Origin: JAVVEG01 sp041751425
GTDB taxonomy: Bacteria; Pseudomonadota; Gammaproteobacteria; Pseudomonadales; Pseudohongiellaceae
Length of the DNA stretch: 64,000 nt
Assembly: GCA_041751425.1 (NCBI GenBank)
Contig: JBGSXL010000011.1
Location: forward strand, 248,001-312,000
Reading direction: 5' to 3'
Within the stretch, counting starts at the first letter, position 1. Every line of letters begins with the position of its first letter. Below the pieces are notes generated by a model. That model made no database searches. It was given only the letters and a program-made list of their open reading frames with translations, and was not told the origin of the DNA. The translations under genes were made by a program, and so were the position numbers. Shown in pieces: positions 42,104 to 51,623 of this stretch.

Positions 42104-44431
42104 ATGCATGTGCGGCTCTCTTCCCCCCTTACGTCAGGCTTTCGTGCAGTTACTTTGAGTTTTGTGTGTGCCCTGCTGTATGCCTGCGGCGATTCAGAGC
42201 AACCGGTGCAAACTGCTGAGACCTCTGCTGCTCAAGGAGCACCAACCAGCGCTATACATATTGTCAGCCTCTCCAACCGCGCTGATTTGATCAGTGGCGG
42301 GGATGCTCTGTTGGAGATAATTATTCCCGCAGAAATAGCCGCTGATGCCCCGGAGCTAAAGGTCAGTGTTAACGGGGACGATGTCAGCAACAGGTTCGCC
42401 ACGCGGAGCGATGGGCGCATCAAGGGCCTGGTTGACAATCTGCAGGAGGGGCAGAATCAGGTTCTGGCAAGTATTGCAGACAGATCTGCTGAGCTGATCG
42501 TACTGAATCACCCAAAGGGAGGGCCGCTTTTCTCCGGGCCGCAAATTGAACCCTGGATCTGTGCGACACCCGAGGCGCAACCCGGGGATGCCGATACACC
42601 CGCAACCACAGCAAGTGGATTGAGCCGTCCAGCGACTGATGCGCAATGCAATATCCCCGCAGAAGTCACTCACTACTACCGTACAACCGAACAATGCGGC
42701 GCCGCGTCGCCCAACCCGCGCCAGCCATTACCCTGCTTCAAGCCTTACGTCGCAAGCGCCATGCCAGCAGATATAGCACAGGTCACCTCGCAAACAGGCT
42801 CAGCGATTCCCTATATTGTGCGGGTGGAGCGCGGTACGATGAATCGTGGCATATACGACATCGCAGTGTTGGACATTCCCGGCACAAACTGGGGTCCCTT
42901 CAACGATCAACAGACCTGGAACCGCAAGCTGGTGCATATTTTCGGTGGCAGCACGGGCACTCCGCGCCGGCAACTGGCACCCAACAGCTCCTGGGGTAAT
43001 GAGGTTGCGTTGTCGCGTGGCTATATGGTGGCTGTCAGCAACCTGACCGATCAGGGCCTGAATGCCAACAAGGTGGTTGCTGCCGAAACGGTGCTGATGA
43101 TCAAGGAGCATATCGGCGACCGTTACGGTGAGATCCTGCATACCATCGGTGCGGGCTGTTCCGGTGGCGCTATCATGCAGTTGGTCATAGCCGGTACCTA
43201 CCCTGGTATCCTGGATGGCATCCAGCCTGCCTGCACCTACCCGGATTCGCATACCACCAGCATGGAAGTCACAGACTGCGTGTTGCTGGAGAACTATTTC
43301 CGCGGCGATGAGTTTATCGGTCTCAACGCCGATCTGAGCGAACAGCAGCGCTTGCAGAAGATGGCGGCCATTGCGGGCCACATGGACGCAGAAGCCTGCG
43401 GCGCCTGGTCGCGCTCGTTTGGTCATTCGAATAACCCCGGCAATTTCGAACGGCAGGCAGGTGAGCCTCTGATGAATAACTGCCGACTGCCAGCTAACTG
43501 GGTATACGACGCCAACAGCAATCCTGATGGCATCCGCTGTTCTCAGCCTGATCATGAGAAGTCACTGTGGGGGATGCAGCCTGGTGAGAATTACGCCCGC
43601 CGATTTGCCGACAATACCGGTGTTCAGTACGGATTAGCGGCGCTGGAACGGGGTGAGATCACTGTTTCGGACTTTGTGTCAGTGAACGCTTACATCGGTG
43701 GAAGCGACATAGATAAGGGGCTGGTACCCGAAAGGATGGTGGCAGAGCAGGAAGCGATGGCACTCGCCTACAGAATGGGATTGGTGACTGATGCCCGGCA
43801 ATGGGCGAAGACGCCAATCATTGATCTGCGCGGCAATGACAACTCTGGCATTCACATGAACTGGCGCGCGTGGGCAGTCCGTGATCGCTTGGATAGAGCG
43901 CTCGGACATCACGACAATCAGGTCATCTGGCGCTATGGACCAGGGCTGGGAGCGCCAGCCGGTTCCAATCTGGCCGAAGATGCGCTGGCTACCATGGATG
44001 CCTGGGTGAGCGCGATCAAGGCGGATACCTCAGAGCTGTCTCAGGAAGAGAAAGTCGTTCGCAACAAACCAGCCAGCGCGTTTGATTTCTGTTATATCGG
44101 TGATGACTTCGAAGCCAAAGTGACAGATCAGGAAATCTGCAATGCAGACCCTGTATTGGCTGTATTCGAATCACCACGACAGGTAGCCGGAGGGCCGCAG
44201 GCAGAGGATGTTCTCAAATGCAGCCTGAAGCCGCTGAACAGGACCGAATACACCGTGACATTTACCAATGAACAATGGGCGCAGATGGAGCAAACCTTTG
44301 CGGATGGCGTTTGCGACTGGAGCGTACCTGGTGTTGGCGTGCAACCAGCGCTGCCCTGGTTAAATTACAGTGCCGGGCCCGGTGGTGAGCCAATCGGTCC
44401 GGCGCCTGTTTCTGCTGCGCGACCGTTGTAG
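42104..44431 (+). CDS. DUF6351-family lipoprotein, putative alpha/beta hydrolase
   Basis: The 775-residue protein has a lipoprotein signal with lipobox LYAC (Cys28). A beta-rich N-terminal part is followed by a large region containing GAGCSGGAIMQL with Ser353 in a nucleophile-elbow-like position and HIFGGSTGTPRRQL upstream. The pattern resembles DUF6351, seen in large exported hydrolase-like proteins. Late blocks with DFCYIGDDFEAK and a cysteine-containing end (LKCSLKPLNR, DGVCDWS) complete it. It probably acts on an ester or polymer at the outer membrane; function unproven. GGAGAA precedes the ATG. The 288 bases upstream hold no gene that I can see. Confidence 0.75.
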   Translation: MHVRLSSPLTSGFRAVTLSFVCALLYACGDSEQPVQTAETSAAQGAPTSAIHIVSLSNRADLISGGDALLEIIIPAEIAADAPELKVSVNGDDVSNRFATRSDGRIKGLVDNLQEGQNQVLASIADRSAELIVLNHPKGGPLFSGPQIEPWICATPEAQPGDADTPATTASGLSRPATDAQCNIPAEVTHYYRTTEQCGAASPNPRQPLPCFKPYVASAMPADIAQVTSQTGSAIPYIVRVERGTMNRGIYDIAVLDIPGTNWGPFNDQQTWNRKLVHIFGGSTGTPRRQLAPNSSWGNEVALSRGYMVAVSNLTDQGLNANKVVAAETVLMIKEHIGDRYGEILHTIGAGCSGGAIMQLVIAGTYPGILDGIQPACTYPDSHTTSMEVTDCVLLENYFRGDEFIGLNADLSEQQRLQKMAAIAGHMDAEACGAWSRSFGHSNNPGNFERQAGEPLMNNCRLPANWVYDANSNPDGIRCSQPDHEKSLWGMQPGENYARRFADNTGVQYGLAALERGEITVSDFVSVNAYIGGSDIDKGLVPERMVAEQEAMALAYRMGLVTDARQWAKTPIIDLRGNDNSGIHMNWRAWAVRDRLDRALGHHDNQVIWRYGPGLGAPAGSNLAEDALATMDAWVSAIKADTSELSQEEKVVRNKPASAFDFCYIGDDFEAKVTDQEICNADPVLAVFESPRQVAGGPQAEDVLKCSLKPLNRTEYTVTFTNEQWAQMEQTFADGVCDWSVPGVGVQPALPWLNYSAGPGGEPIGPAPVSAARPL

Positions 44432-44610
44432 GGCATCACTTAAATAACAGCCTTTTAGCTGAAATCGCATTCAGTCGACTCTGAACGAAAGCTGAGGTAT
44501 TCTCGATTTGCTGCGGTTCAGGGACTGCGCAGTAGGTAGGCGAAGGGATTTCGTCACACGCAACTGCGTGCTGTTTCCGGACTCATTCGAAGCAAAGGTG
44601 AAAATACAAT

Positions 44611-46230
44611 ATGAATTTCAAAATCTTGAGTGTGCTGTTAGTAGCAGCACTGTTGGCAGCTTGCGGTGGTTCGCAGGAGTCACGCGTTGTTCAGGGTAAT
44701 CGGGATGGCGTGTTGCATTTCGGCAATGGCGCAGAACCTCAAGGTCTTGATCCACATATTGTCACCGGGGTCCCGGAACACCATATTCTGCAGGCTCTGT
44801 TCGAAGGTCTGGTCCTGAAAAACCCAAACACATTGGAAGTTGAACCCGCTGTCGCCAGCTCCTGGGAAGTCAGCGAGGATGGCCGAACCTATGTTTTCAA
44901 TTTGCGTGAAGACGCCCGCTGGAGTAATGGGGATCCGATTACTGCGGAAGATTTTCGCTGGTCATGGGAGCGGGCACTGAATCCGGCGCTGGGCAGCCTC
45001 TACAACTATATGTTTTTCCCCATCGTCAACGCGGAAGCATTCGCCACCGGCCAGATTACCGATTTCAGCCAGGTGGGTGTGAGCGTACTTGATGAGTATA
45101 CGCTGCAAGTGAATTTGACAGACCCGACGCCGTATTTTTTGCAGTTGCTAGATCACTACAGCATGTTCCCCGTGCATCGCGCGACCCTGGAAACTTTCGG
45201 AGATCCAAGCAACCGTCTGACGCGTTGGGCGCGTGAAGGCAATATGGTTTCAAATGGCCCCTTTGAACTTGCTGAGTGGGTAGTGAATTCTCATATTCGC
45301 GTAAACAAATCTGAAATCTATTGGGATAAAGACGCGATACGCCTTAATGCAATAGTCTTCTACCCCACCGAAAATATCGTTACTGAAGAGCGCATGTTCC
45401 GCGACGGGCAGTTACACCGCACCCAGGAAGTGCCTCTGGACAAGATTCCCGGATATTTGCGGGATGAGCCGCATTTAATAAGAGTAGACCCATGGCTTGG
45501 CACTTACTTCTATATGGTCAACACAACGCGCCCACCCTTTAACGATGTGCGCGTACGCAAGGCACTCGCGATGTCTATAGATCGAGACCTGCTTGTATCC
45601 ACAGTTATGGAAGGCATAGTAGAGCCGGCTTATGCATTAGTGCCACCTGCCACCCTTGGTTACAACCCGCCGCAATTGTTCGAGTATGATCCGGAGCAGG
45701 CAAAAGTTTTGCTGGCCGAAGCGGGCTATCCGAACGGCTCGGGGTTCCCTGCATTCGATATACTTTACAATACGCAGGAATCGCATCGAAAAGTAGCAGA
45801 AGCATTGCAGCAGATGTGGAACCGAAGTTTGAATATCGGGGCTCGTCTGTTGAATCAGGAGTGGCAGGTGTACCTTGATAGCCAGAGTTCCATGAATTAC
45901 CAGGTTTCACGACGTGGCTGGATAGGTGATTATGTGGACCCACATAGTTTCCTTGGCATGTACATATCAAACGGCGGTAACAACAATACGGGTTTCACCA
46001 GCGAGCGTTATGATCAGATTGTTATGCAAGAGGCGCCTGCGGCAACAACCAGAGAAGAGCGTTATGAGTTGTTCTACGAAGCTGAATCCATATTAATGGA
46101 ACAGATGCCAATTATTCCTATTTATACCTATTCCACCAAGCACCTTGTTCACCCCAGCTTGAAGGGTGTCCCCTCCAATATCATGGACTACTACAATTAC
46201 AAATACGTCTATCTGGAAGCCGACGAATAG
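44611..46230 (+). CDS. oppA: Peptide ABC transporter substrate-binding lipoprotein OppA
   Basis: The 539-residue protein is an SBP family 5 peptide-binding protein: GNGAEPQGLDPHIVTG at the N-terminus, LREDARWSNGDPITAEDF, VRKALAMSIDRD, and a C-terminal MPIIPIYTYS block. It carries a lipobox LAAC (Cys18), so it is membrane-anchored rather than freely periplasmic as in E. coli. It delivers oligopeptides, possibly including murein peptides, to OppBC. AAGGTGA precedes the start. It leads a four-gene operon. Confidence 0.94.
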   Translation: MNFKILSVLLVAALLAACGGSQESRVVQGNRDGVLHFGNGAEPQGLDPHIVTGVPEHHILQALFEGLVLKNPNTLEVEPAVASSWEVSEDGRTYVFNLREDARWSNGDPITAEDFRWSWERALNPALGSLYNYMFFPIVNAEAFATGQITDFSQVGVSVLDEYTLQVNLTDPTPYFLQLLDHYSMFPVHRATLETFGDPSNRLTRWAREGNMVSNGPFELAEWVVNSHIRVNKSEIYWDKDAIRLNAIVFYPTENIVTEERMFRDGQLHRTQEVPLDKIPGYLRDEPHLIRVDPWLGTYFYMVNTTRPPFNDVRVRKALAMSIDRDLLVSTVMEGIVEPAYALVPPATLGYNPPQLFEYDPEQAKVLLAEAGYPNGSGFPAFDILYNTQESHRKVAEALQQMWNRSLNIGARLLNQEWQVYLDSQSSMNYQVSRRGWIGDYVDPHSFLGMYISNGGNNNTGFTSERYDQIVMQEAPAATTREERYELFYEAESILMEQMPIIPIYTYSTKHLVHPSLKGVPSNIMDYYNYKYVYLEADE

Positions 46231-46263
46231 ATTGATTTCAAGGCTTTCCAGAGGGCAGTAATT

Positions 46264-47193
46264 ATGTGGCGTTTTATAGGTTTTCGAGCACTCCAGGCTA
46301 TTCCGGTCATCCTGGTCGTAATCACAGTAACGTTCTTTCTGGTGCGAGCGGCGCCAGGTGGCCCTTTCGCCAGCGAGAAAGCCGTTTCTGAACAGGTCCG
46401 GGCTGCGCTCGAAGCACAGTACAACCTCGATCAACCGATGTTGCAGCAGTACTTCACCTACCTCAGCGATTTAATGCGCGGTGATCTGGGGCCAACATTC
46501 AGATACCCTGGCCGCGATGTCAGTGAAATGATTATGCAAGGCCTGCCGGTGACAGCAGAGTTGGGGTTGTATGCACTGCTGGTGGCAGTAGTAATAGGCA
46601 TACTGGCCGGCGTGTTTGCGTCGCTTAAACCCAATACCCTGCAGGACTATATTCCCATGAGTTTCTCGATGGTGGGAATCTGCATGCCGTCGTTTTTATT
46701 GGGGCCGTTGCTGGTGCTGGTATTCAGCATCTGGCTTGGTTGGTTACCTGTTTCCGGCTGGGGTAATACTCCGGGTGACAAGATTCTTCCCAGTCTGACT
46801 CTGGGCGCCATGTATGCAGCGTATATTTCCCGCCTCAGCCGCTCCGGCATGTTAGAAGTGTTATCACAGGATTATCTGCGGACAGCGCGAGCCAAAGGTT
46901 TGCCCGAACACGTGGTGATTATGAAGCATGCATTGCGCGGCGGCCTGCTGCCGGTGATCAGTTATCTGGGACCGGCATTTGCAGGTTTGCTGAGCGGCTC
47001 CTTCGTGGTGGAAACCATCTTTCAGATCCCCGGTCTGGGTCGTTTCTATGTGCAGGCTGCTTTCAATCGTGATTACACGATGATTCTGGGCACCACCGTC
47101 TTTCTGGCAACCTTGATAGTCACCTTCAATCTGTTATCCGACATTCTTGCAGCCTGGCTGAACCCTCGCTTGCGCTACCAGTTCAGGAAATAA
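46264..47193 (+). CDS. oppB: Oligopeptide ABC transporter permease OppB
   Basis: The 309-residue inner-membrane protein has the OppB/DppB pattern: short N-terminal segment FRALQAIPVILVVITVTFFLVRAAPGGPF in two blocks, then the binding-protein-dependent transport domain with about five further segments, and the cytoplasmic EAA-like loop (YLRTARAKGLPEHVVIMKHALRGG). It starts 33 bases after oppA, and its stop is immediately followed by the oppC ATG. Confidence 0.95.
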   Translation: MWRFIGFRALQAIPVILVVITVTFFLVRAAPGGPFASEKAVSEQVRAALEAQYNLDQPMLQQYFTYLSDLMRGDLGPTFRYPGRDVSEMIMQGLPVTAELGLYALLVAVVIGILAGVFASLKPNTLQDYIPMSFSMVGICMPSFLLGPLLVLVFSIWLGWLPVSGWGNTPGDKILPSLTLGAMYAAYISRLSRSGMLEVLSQDYLRTARAKGLPEHVVIMKHALRGGLLPVISYLGPAFAGLLSGSFVVETIFQIPGLGRFYVQAAFNRDYTMILGTTVFLATLIVTFNLLSDILAAWLNPRLRYQFRK

Positions 47194-48093
47194 ATGGCTA
47201 CGGAAACTGACAAAGTAATTCTCACAGCGGCTGATGCCTTTCCCAAAGGGGTCTCCCTTTGGCAGGACGCCTGGGTAAGGCTGCGTAAAAATCGCATGTC
47301 GATGTTTGGTCTGGGGTTTCTGCTGGTGACCATGGTGCTGTGCCTTTTAGTGCCATGGTGGGCTCCGTATGGTTACGAGGAGCAGAATCTGCTGCTTGGC
47401 GCCACGCCACCTTCTGCAGCGCACTGGTTGGGAACCGATATCTTTGGCCGCGACATGCTGACGCGCATATTCTATGGGGGCAGGGTGTCCCTGATGGTTG
47501 GCTTCATTGCAACCGGGGTAGCTTTGGTAATAGGTGTGACTTATGGCGCCATTGCGGGCTATGCAGGCGGTAGAGTGGATGCCGTCATGATGCGCATGGT
47601 CGACATTTTGTATGCGCTGCCATTCATGATTTTCATCATCCTGCTGATGGTGGTGTTTGGTCGCAACCTGCTATTGCTGTTTCTGGCTATTGGCGCAGTG
47701 GAATGGTTGACGATGGCGCGTATCGTTCGCGGACAGGTGCAGAGTCTGCGGCAACAGGAATACATCGAGGCAGCTATCTCCATTGGTCTGGGTCCGGCTG
47801 CGATAATCCGCAAACATGTGCTGCCCAATGTGCTTGGCCCCATCATCGTTTACACCACGCTCACCATCCCGAATGTCATGTTGCTGGAAGCTTTTCTGAG
47901 CTTTCTGGGCCTGGGTATTCAGCCTCCACAGTCCTCGTGGGGTGTGTTGATCTCTTATGGTGTGGAAACCATGGAAGAGTATCCCTGGTTGCTCATTTTT
48001 CCCGGGTTGGCATTGGCATTTACTTTGTTTGCTCTTAATTTTCTCGGCGATGGCCTGCGCGATGCGCTGGACCCGAAAGCCTCCAAGGATTAA
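47194..48093 (+). CDS. oppC: Oligopeptide ABC transporter permease OppC
   Basis: The 299-residue membrane protein has the OppC features: cytoplasmic N-terminus with LRKNRMSMFGLGFLL, the GTDIFGRDMLTRIFYGGRVSL block, and the EAA loop (YIEAAISIGLGPAAIIRKHVLPN). It forms the translocation pore with OppB. Its ATG directly follows the oppB stop with no gap, implying coupled translation. Confidence 0.95.
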   Translation: MATETDKVILTAADAFPKGVSLWQDAWVRLRKNRMSMFGLGFLLVTMVLCLLVPWWAPYGYEEQNLLLGATPPSAAHWLGTDIFGRDMLTRIFYGGRVSLMVGFIATGVALVIGVTYGAIAGYAGGRVDAVMMRMVDILYALPFMIFIILLMVVFGRNLLLLFLAIGAVEWLTMARIVRGQVQSLRQQEYIEAAISIGLGPAAIIRKHVLPNVLGPIIVYTTLTIPNVMLLEAFLSFLGLGIQPPQSSWGVLISYGVETMEEYPWLLIFPGLALAFTLFALNFLGDGLRDALDPKASKD

Positions 48094-48119
48094 CAGCTTG
48101 TTAGCAGCGGAAATTCAAT

Positions 48120-49763
48120 ATGGCATTGCTGGACGTTACAGATTTAACGGTTTATTTCCACACGCGCAACGGTGTTGTCCAGGCAGTGGACGGTATCAGT
48201 TTCGCTGTGGAGGCTGGCAAGACTCTGGCCATCATTGGTGAATCCGGTTCCGGCAAATCGGTAGCCTGCTACAGCATGCTTGGTCTGATTCCAAAACCAC
48301 CGGGACGCATTGAAGCGGGTAAAGCAGTGTTTGATGGCAAGGATCTGCTGCAGTTGAGCGAAGCGGAGTTGCGCAAGGTACGTGGTAAAGGTATCTCCAT
48401 TATTTTTCAGGATCCGATGACGTCATTAAATCCCTATCTGAAAATTGGCGATCAACTGATTGAACCTCTGCAGCTGCATTTTGGTATGAGCCGCAAAGAA
48501 GCATGGGCGAAAGCAACACAGACGCTCGAAGAAGTGGGCATCAAGAATGCGGCTCAGCGCATGAATTCCTGGCCGTTCGAGTTCTCAGGGGGCATGCGCC
48601 AACGCGTGGTGATTGCGATGGCGTTGATTACCGAACCGAAGATCATCATAGCCGATGAACCGACCACTGCACTGGATGTCACTGTGCAGGCGCAGATACT
48701 CAAACTGATTAAAGAGCTGCAGGTGCGACGCAATATCGGCGTTATTTTTATCAGCCACGATTTGGCGGTAGTCGCAGATATAGCCGACGAAATCTGCGTG
48801 ATGCAGAATGGCAAGTTTGTTGAGCAGGGCAGTCGAGACGATATCTTCCAGAATGCAAAACATCCGTATACACAAAAATTATTGGCTGCAGTGCCGGATT
48901 CCGAGAAAGCTGCAACCAAAGAAGGACATCCGGACCCATTGGTGGTTGTAGAAAAACTTTGTATGTATTTCCCGGGCAATACCGGCGAAGAACCTGTACG
49001 AGCAGTAGATGATGTTTCCTTCAGTATTGGTCGCCACGAAATACTTGGCCTGGTAGGTGAATCAGGGTCCGGAAAATCAACAACAGGTCGAGCCATATTG
49101 CGATTGCTCAGTCCCACCAGCGGCAGTATCCGTTTGAACGGTCAGGAGCTGTGTGGACTGACAGCGCCACAGTTGAAACCCCTGCGCCGCCATATGCAGA
49201 TTATTTTTCAGGATCCTTACGCCAGTTTGAATCCGCGCATGACTGTGTATGACACACTGGCAGAACCGTTGTTATTGCACCAACTGGTCACGCGCAAGGA
49301 GTTGGATGCCGAAGTATTCCGCCTGATGGATTCTGTAGGTTTAGCCAGAGAAAGTGTATTGCGCTATCCCCATGAATTCTCCGGCGGACAGCGGCAACGC
49401 ATTGCGATAGGTCGCGCCATCGCAACCAAACCTGAATTCATTGTTGCTGACGAGCCGGTTTCTGCGCTGGACGTTACTATTCAGGCGCAGATTCTGGATT
49501 TATTGCTGGAGCTGGTAAAAAACTACAATCTCACCATGTTGTTTGTTTCACACGATCTGGGCGTGGTGCGATATCTGGCAGACAGAATTTTGGTAATGCG
49601 CAACGGAAAGCTGGTGGAGTCGGGCAGTGTGCGGAATATCTTCAGTCAGCCGCGCGAGGAATACACGAAAGCATTGCTCAGCGCCATTCCCGGTAAGTCA
49701 CTATTGCATATCGATCAGGTAGAGCTGGACCAGGCGCAACTGGATCAATTAAATATCGAATAG
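48120..49763 (+). CDS. oppDF: Fused oligopeptide ABC transporter ATPase OppD-OppF
   Basis: The 547-residue protein joins two complete ABC ATPases. The first (OppD-like) has Walker A at 40-47 (GESGSGKS), signature EFSGGMRQRVVIAMAL and Walker B IIIADEPTTALD. The second (OppF-like) has Walker A at 313-320, signature EFSGGQRQRIAIGRA and Walker B FIVADEPVSALD. Between them lies the HPYTQKLLAAVPDSE segment that normally ends an OppD. In E. coli these are two separate genes; the fusion is known elsewhere (for example YejF- or GsiA-like ATPases). It energises OppBC. The final residues include an unusual repeat (VELDQAQLDQLNIE). Confidence 0.95.
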   Translation: MALLDVTDLTVYFHTRNGVVQAVDGISFAVEAGKTLAIIGESGSGKSVACYSMLGLIPKPPGRIEAGKAVFDGKDLLQLSEAELRKVRGKGISIIFQDPMTSLNPYLKIGDQLIEPLQLHFGMSRKEAWAKATQTLEEVGIKNAAQRMNSWPFEFSGGMRQRVVIAMALITEPKIIIADEPTTALDVTVQAQILKLIKELQVRRNIGVIFISHDLAVVADIADEICVMQNGKFVEQGSRDDIFQNAKHPYTQKLLAAVPDSEKAATKEGHPDPLVVVEKLCMYFPGNTGEEPVRAVDDVSFSIGRHEILGLVGESGSGKSTTGRAILRLLSPTSGSIRLNGQELCGLTAPQLKPLRRHMQIIFQDPYASLNPRMTVYDTLAEPLLLHQLVTRKELDAEVFRLMDSVGLARESVLRYPHEFSGGQRQRIAIGRAIATKPEFIVADEPVSALDVTIQAQILDLLLELVKNYNLTMLFVSHDLGVVRYLADRILVMRNGKLVESGSVRNIFSQPREEYTKALLSAIPGKSLLHIDQVELDQAQLDQLNIE

Positions 49764-49809
49764 GAAATCTTCGAACGCTTTTCTCCGGGGCATCAGGTTG
49801 GCTACAGAA

Positions 49810-50724
49810 TCAGCCTTTGCCTTTCATCTTGTTGGGTCCTTTCAACGAGTCTTTTTCCATATATTGAATGATGGCTCCAGCGATATCTTTGCCAGTCGCC
49901 TTTTCAATTCCCTCAAGCCCTGGTGATGAGTTCACTTCCAGCACCAGCGGTCCATGATTAGAACGAATCAAATCGACACCCGCTATATCCAACCCCATTA
50001 CCTGAGCTGCTTTTACTGCCAGCTGTCGTTCGTCGGGCCGCAGTTTGACCACTTGAGCCGTGCCACCACGATGCAGGTTGGAACGGAACTCACCAACTGC
50101 AGCACTGCGTTGCATAGCGGCGATCACCTTGTCACCAATCACAAAGCAACGAATATCTGCGCCGTTGGCTTCCTTCACGAACTCCTGCACCAGAAAATCC
50201 GCCTCCAGACCGCGGAACGCAGTTATCAAGGCTTCTGCTGCTTTGGTCGTCTCTGCCAGCACGACGCCGTTGCCGTGCGTGCTTTGCATGATTTTCACTA
50301 TCAATGGGGCACCGCCAACGGAGTTGATCAGGTCGTGCGTAGCATCTGCGGAGTGAGCATAGCTGGTAACGGGTTGGCCAATACCGCGTCGCGCCAGTAA
50401 CTGATGTGCTCGCAGCTTGTCGCGGGAACGGGTAATGGCAATGGACTCGTTGACCGAATAGGTGCCACCTACTTCAAACTGACGCAAGACAGCGCAGCCA
50501 TACAGGGTGACACTGGCACCGATGCGGGGAATAACAGCATCGAACTCCAATGCCTCCGGGTCGCCTTCGCCCTTGAAGAATACGGTGGGGTTATTAGCCG
50601 TAATATTCATATAGCATTTCAAAACGTCAATAGCCCGCGCTTCATGTCCCCTGCCACGCGCTGCTTCGAGGAGCCGTTTGGTAGAGTACAGTCTGCTATT
50701 GCGGGATAGAACGCCGATTTTCAT
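49810..50724 (-). CDS. rimK: RimK, ribosomal protein S6 glutamate ligase (ATP-grasp)
   Basis: The 304-residue protein matches RimK in size and sequence: MKIGVLSRNSRLYSTKRLLEAA, FDAVIPRIGASVTLYG, the ATP-grasp blocks APLIVKIMQSTHGNGVVLAE and FVKEANGADIRCFVIG, and VLEVNSSPGLEGIEKATG. RimK adds glutamate residues to the C-terminus of ribosomal protein S6 and can form poly-glutamate. It is convergent with oppDF. A second RimK-like ATP-grasp ligase lies at 52561. Confidence 0.94.
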   Translation of the reverse strand: MKIGVLSRNSRLYSTKRLLEAARGRGHEARAIDVLKCYMNITANNPTVFFKGEGDPEALEFDAVIPRIGASVTLYGCAVLRQFEVGGTYSVNESIAITRSRDKLRAHQLLARRGIGQPVTSYAHSADATHDLINSVGGAPLIVKIMQSTHGNGVVLAETTKAAEALITAFRGLEADFLVQEFVKEANGADIRCFVIGDKVIAAMQRSAAVGEFRSNLHRGGTAQVVKLRPDERQLAVKAAQVMGLDIAGVDLIRSNHGPLVLEVNSSPGLEGIEKATGKDIAGAIIQYMEKDSLKGPNKMKGKG

Positions 50725-50824
50725 GCTGGAATTTCCTTATTGTCGGAGCTTAGCGTTGGGACAGGTTGCTGAGTGTCACGGGTGGTTAACGTAACACACT
50801 TCAGCTCTGTTTAGCAGTGCGCTA

Positions 50825-51358
50825 TCAGACCAAAGCCTGGCACTCATTGCCAAGATAGCCACCGCCACCGCAATAACTCGCATCCTGCAATTGAATGCTG
50901 ATGCCATTCGGGTCATTGAAATAAAGTTCAGGAATTGTGTCATCACGCATACGCACACGGCTTTCGATGCCGCGTTCCGCCAGTTTGCGCTGAATCTCTT
51001 CCACGTTGAAATCCTGCACACCAAAGCAGACGTGATCCAGCCCCAATGGCGCTGTGGGCGGGCCATTGTAGATACCCAAAAAGGCATGCCCGTCTCCGGT
51101 AGTCAAATTGGTACCGATGCCTTGTTGACTGAGAACTTTCAAGCCAAGCAGATCCTGATAGAACTTCACCGTAGCCGGTACATCGCGCACAAAGCAGGTG
51201 ACATGATTGAATGAGGTTGCCTGAATGGGCACAGCAGTCTGCGCCGCGGCCTTGCCCGTGCCGGCTACCAATAAAGCGGAAACTGCGGCGAGAAATCCTC
51301 TGCGCGATATCTGCCCTTCTTCGTAATTATCCAGTAATTGATCAATGCTCTCTGACAT
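50825..51358 (-). CDS. Tat-exported VOC-family protein
   Basis: The 177-residue protein has a twin-arginine signal: SRRGFLAA at residues 18-25, then a hydrophobic stretch (VSALLVAGTGKAAAQ). The mature part is a VOC/glyoxalase-fold domain (FNHVTCFVRDVPATVKFYQDLLGL, PLGLDHVCFGVQDFN, PELYFNDPNGISIQLQD). Tat export implies folding, perhaps with a metal, before secretion. The substrate is unknown. A short Gly-rich end (SYCGGGGYLGN) follows. The 265 bases before its start, up to the SURF1 gene, contain no gene that I can see. Confidence 0.82.
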   Translation of the reverse strand: MSESIDQLLDNYEEGQISRRGFLAAVSALLVAGTGKAAAQTAVPIQATSFNHVTCFVRDVPATVKFYQDLLGLKVLSQQGIGTNLTTGDGHAFLGIYNGPPTAPLGLDHVCFGVQDFNVEEIQRKLAERGIESRVRMRDDTIPELYFNDPNGISIQLQDASYCGGGGYLGNECQALV

Positions 51359-51623
51359 GACACTCTCCGGGTAAGCTTGGTTCTATTTATGAATATCCGC
51401 ACTACTCTGGAACTCAGTGTACTGTGTGGCGCTGCATCAGAAAAGCCCGGTGTTGAGGAGTTGGCTGGTCATTGTGTAAGAGGCCGCTGAAACAAGTGCA
51501 GAGCTTTGATTTATACAGCCTATCAATCTACTATGCGCTTCAGACACCACGCGCGCACAACGCTCAAATTACGCAGATAATGAGCCATGCGCAAAACAAT
51601 CACAAAGCAGGGGACCAGGCGGA

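Noticed and set aside
42800..43555. 251-codon open frame on the minus strand
   Set aside because: Antisense to the DUF6351 gene; composition (rich in His, Arg and Gln) is that of a mirrored frame.
44611..49763. Nickel or dipeptide-specific (Nik/Dpp) importer
   Set aside because: OppA motifs and length fit general oligopeptide binding; nothing in the sequence supports a nickel system.
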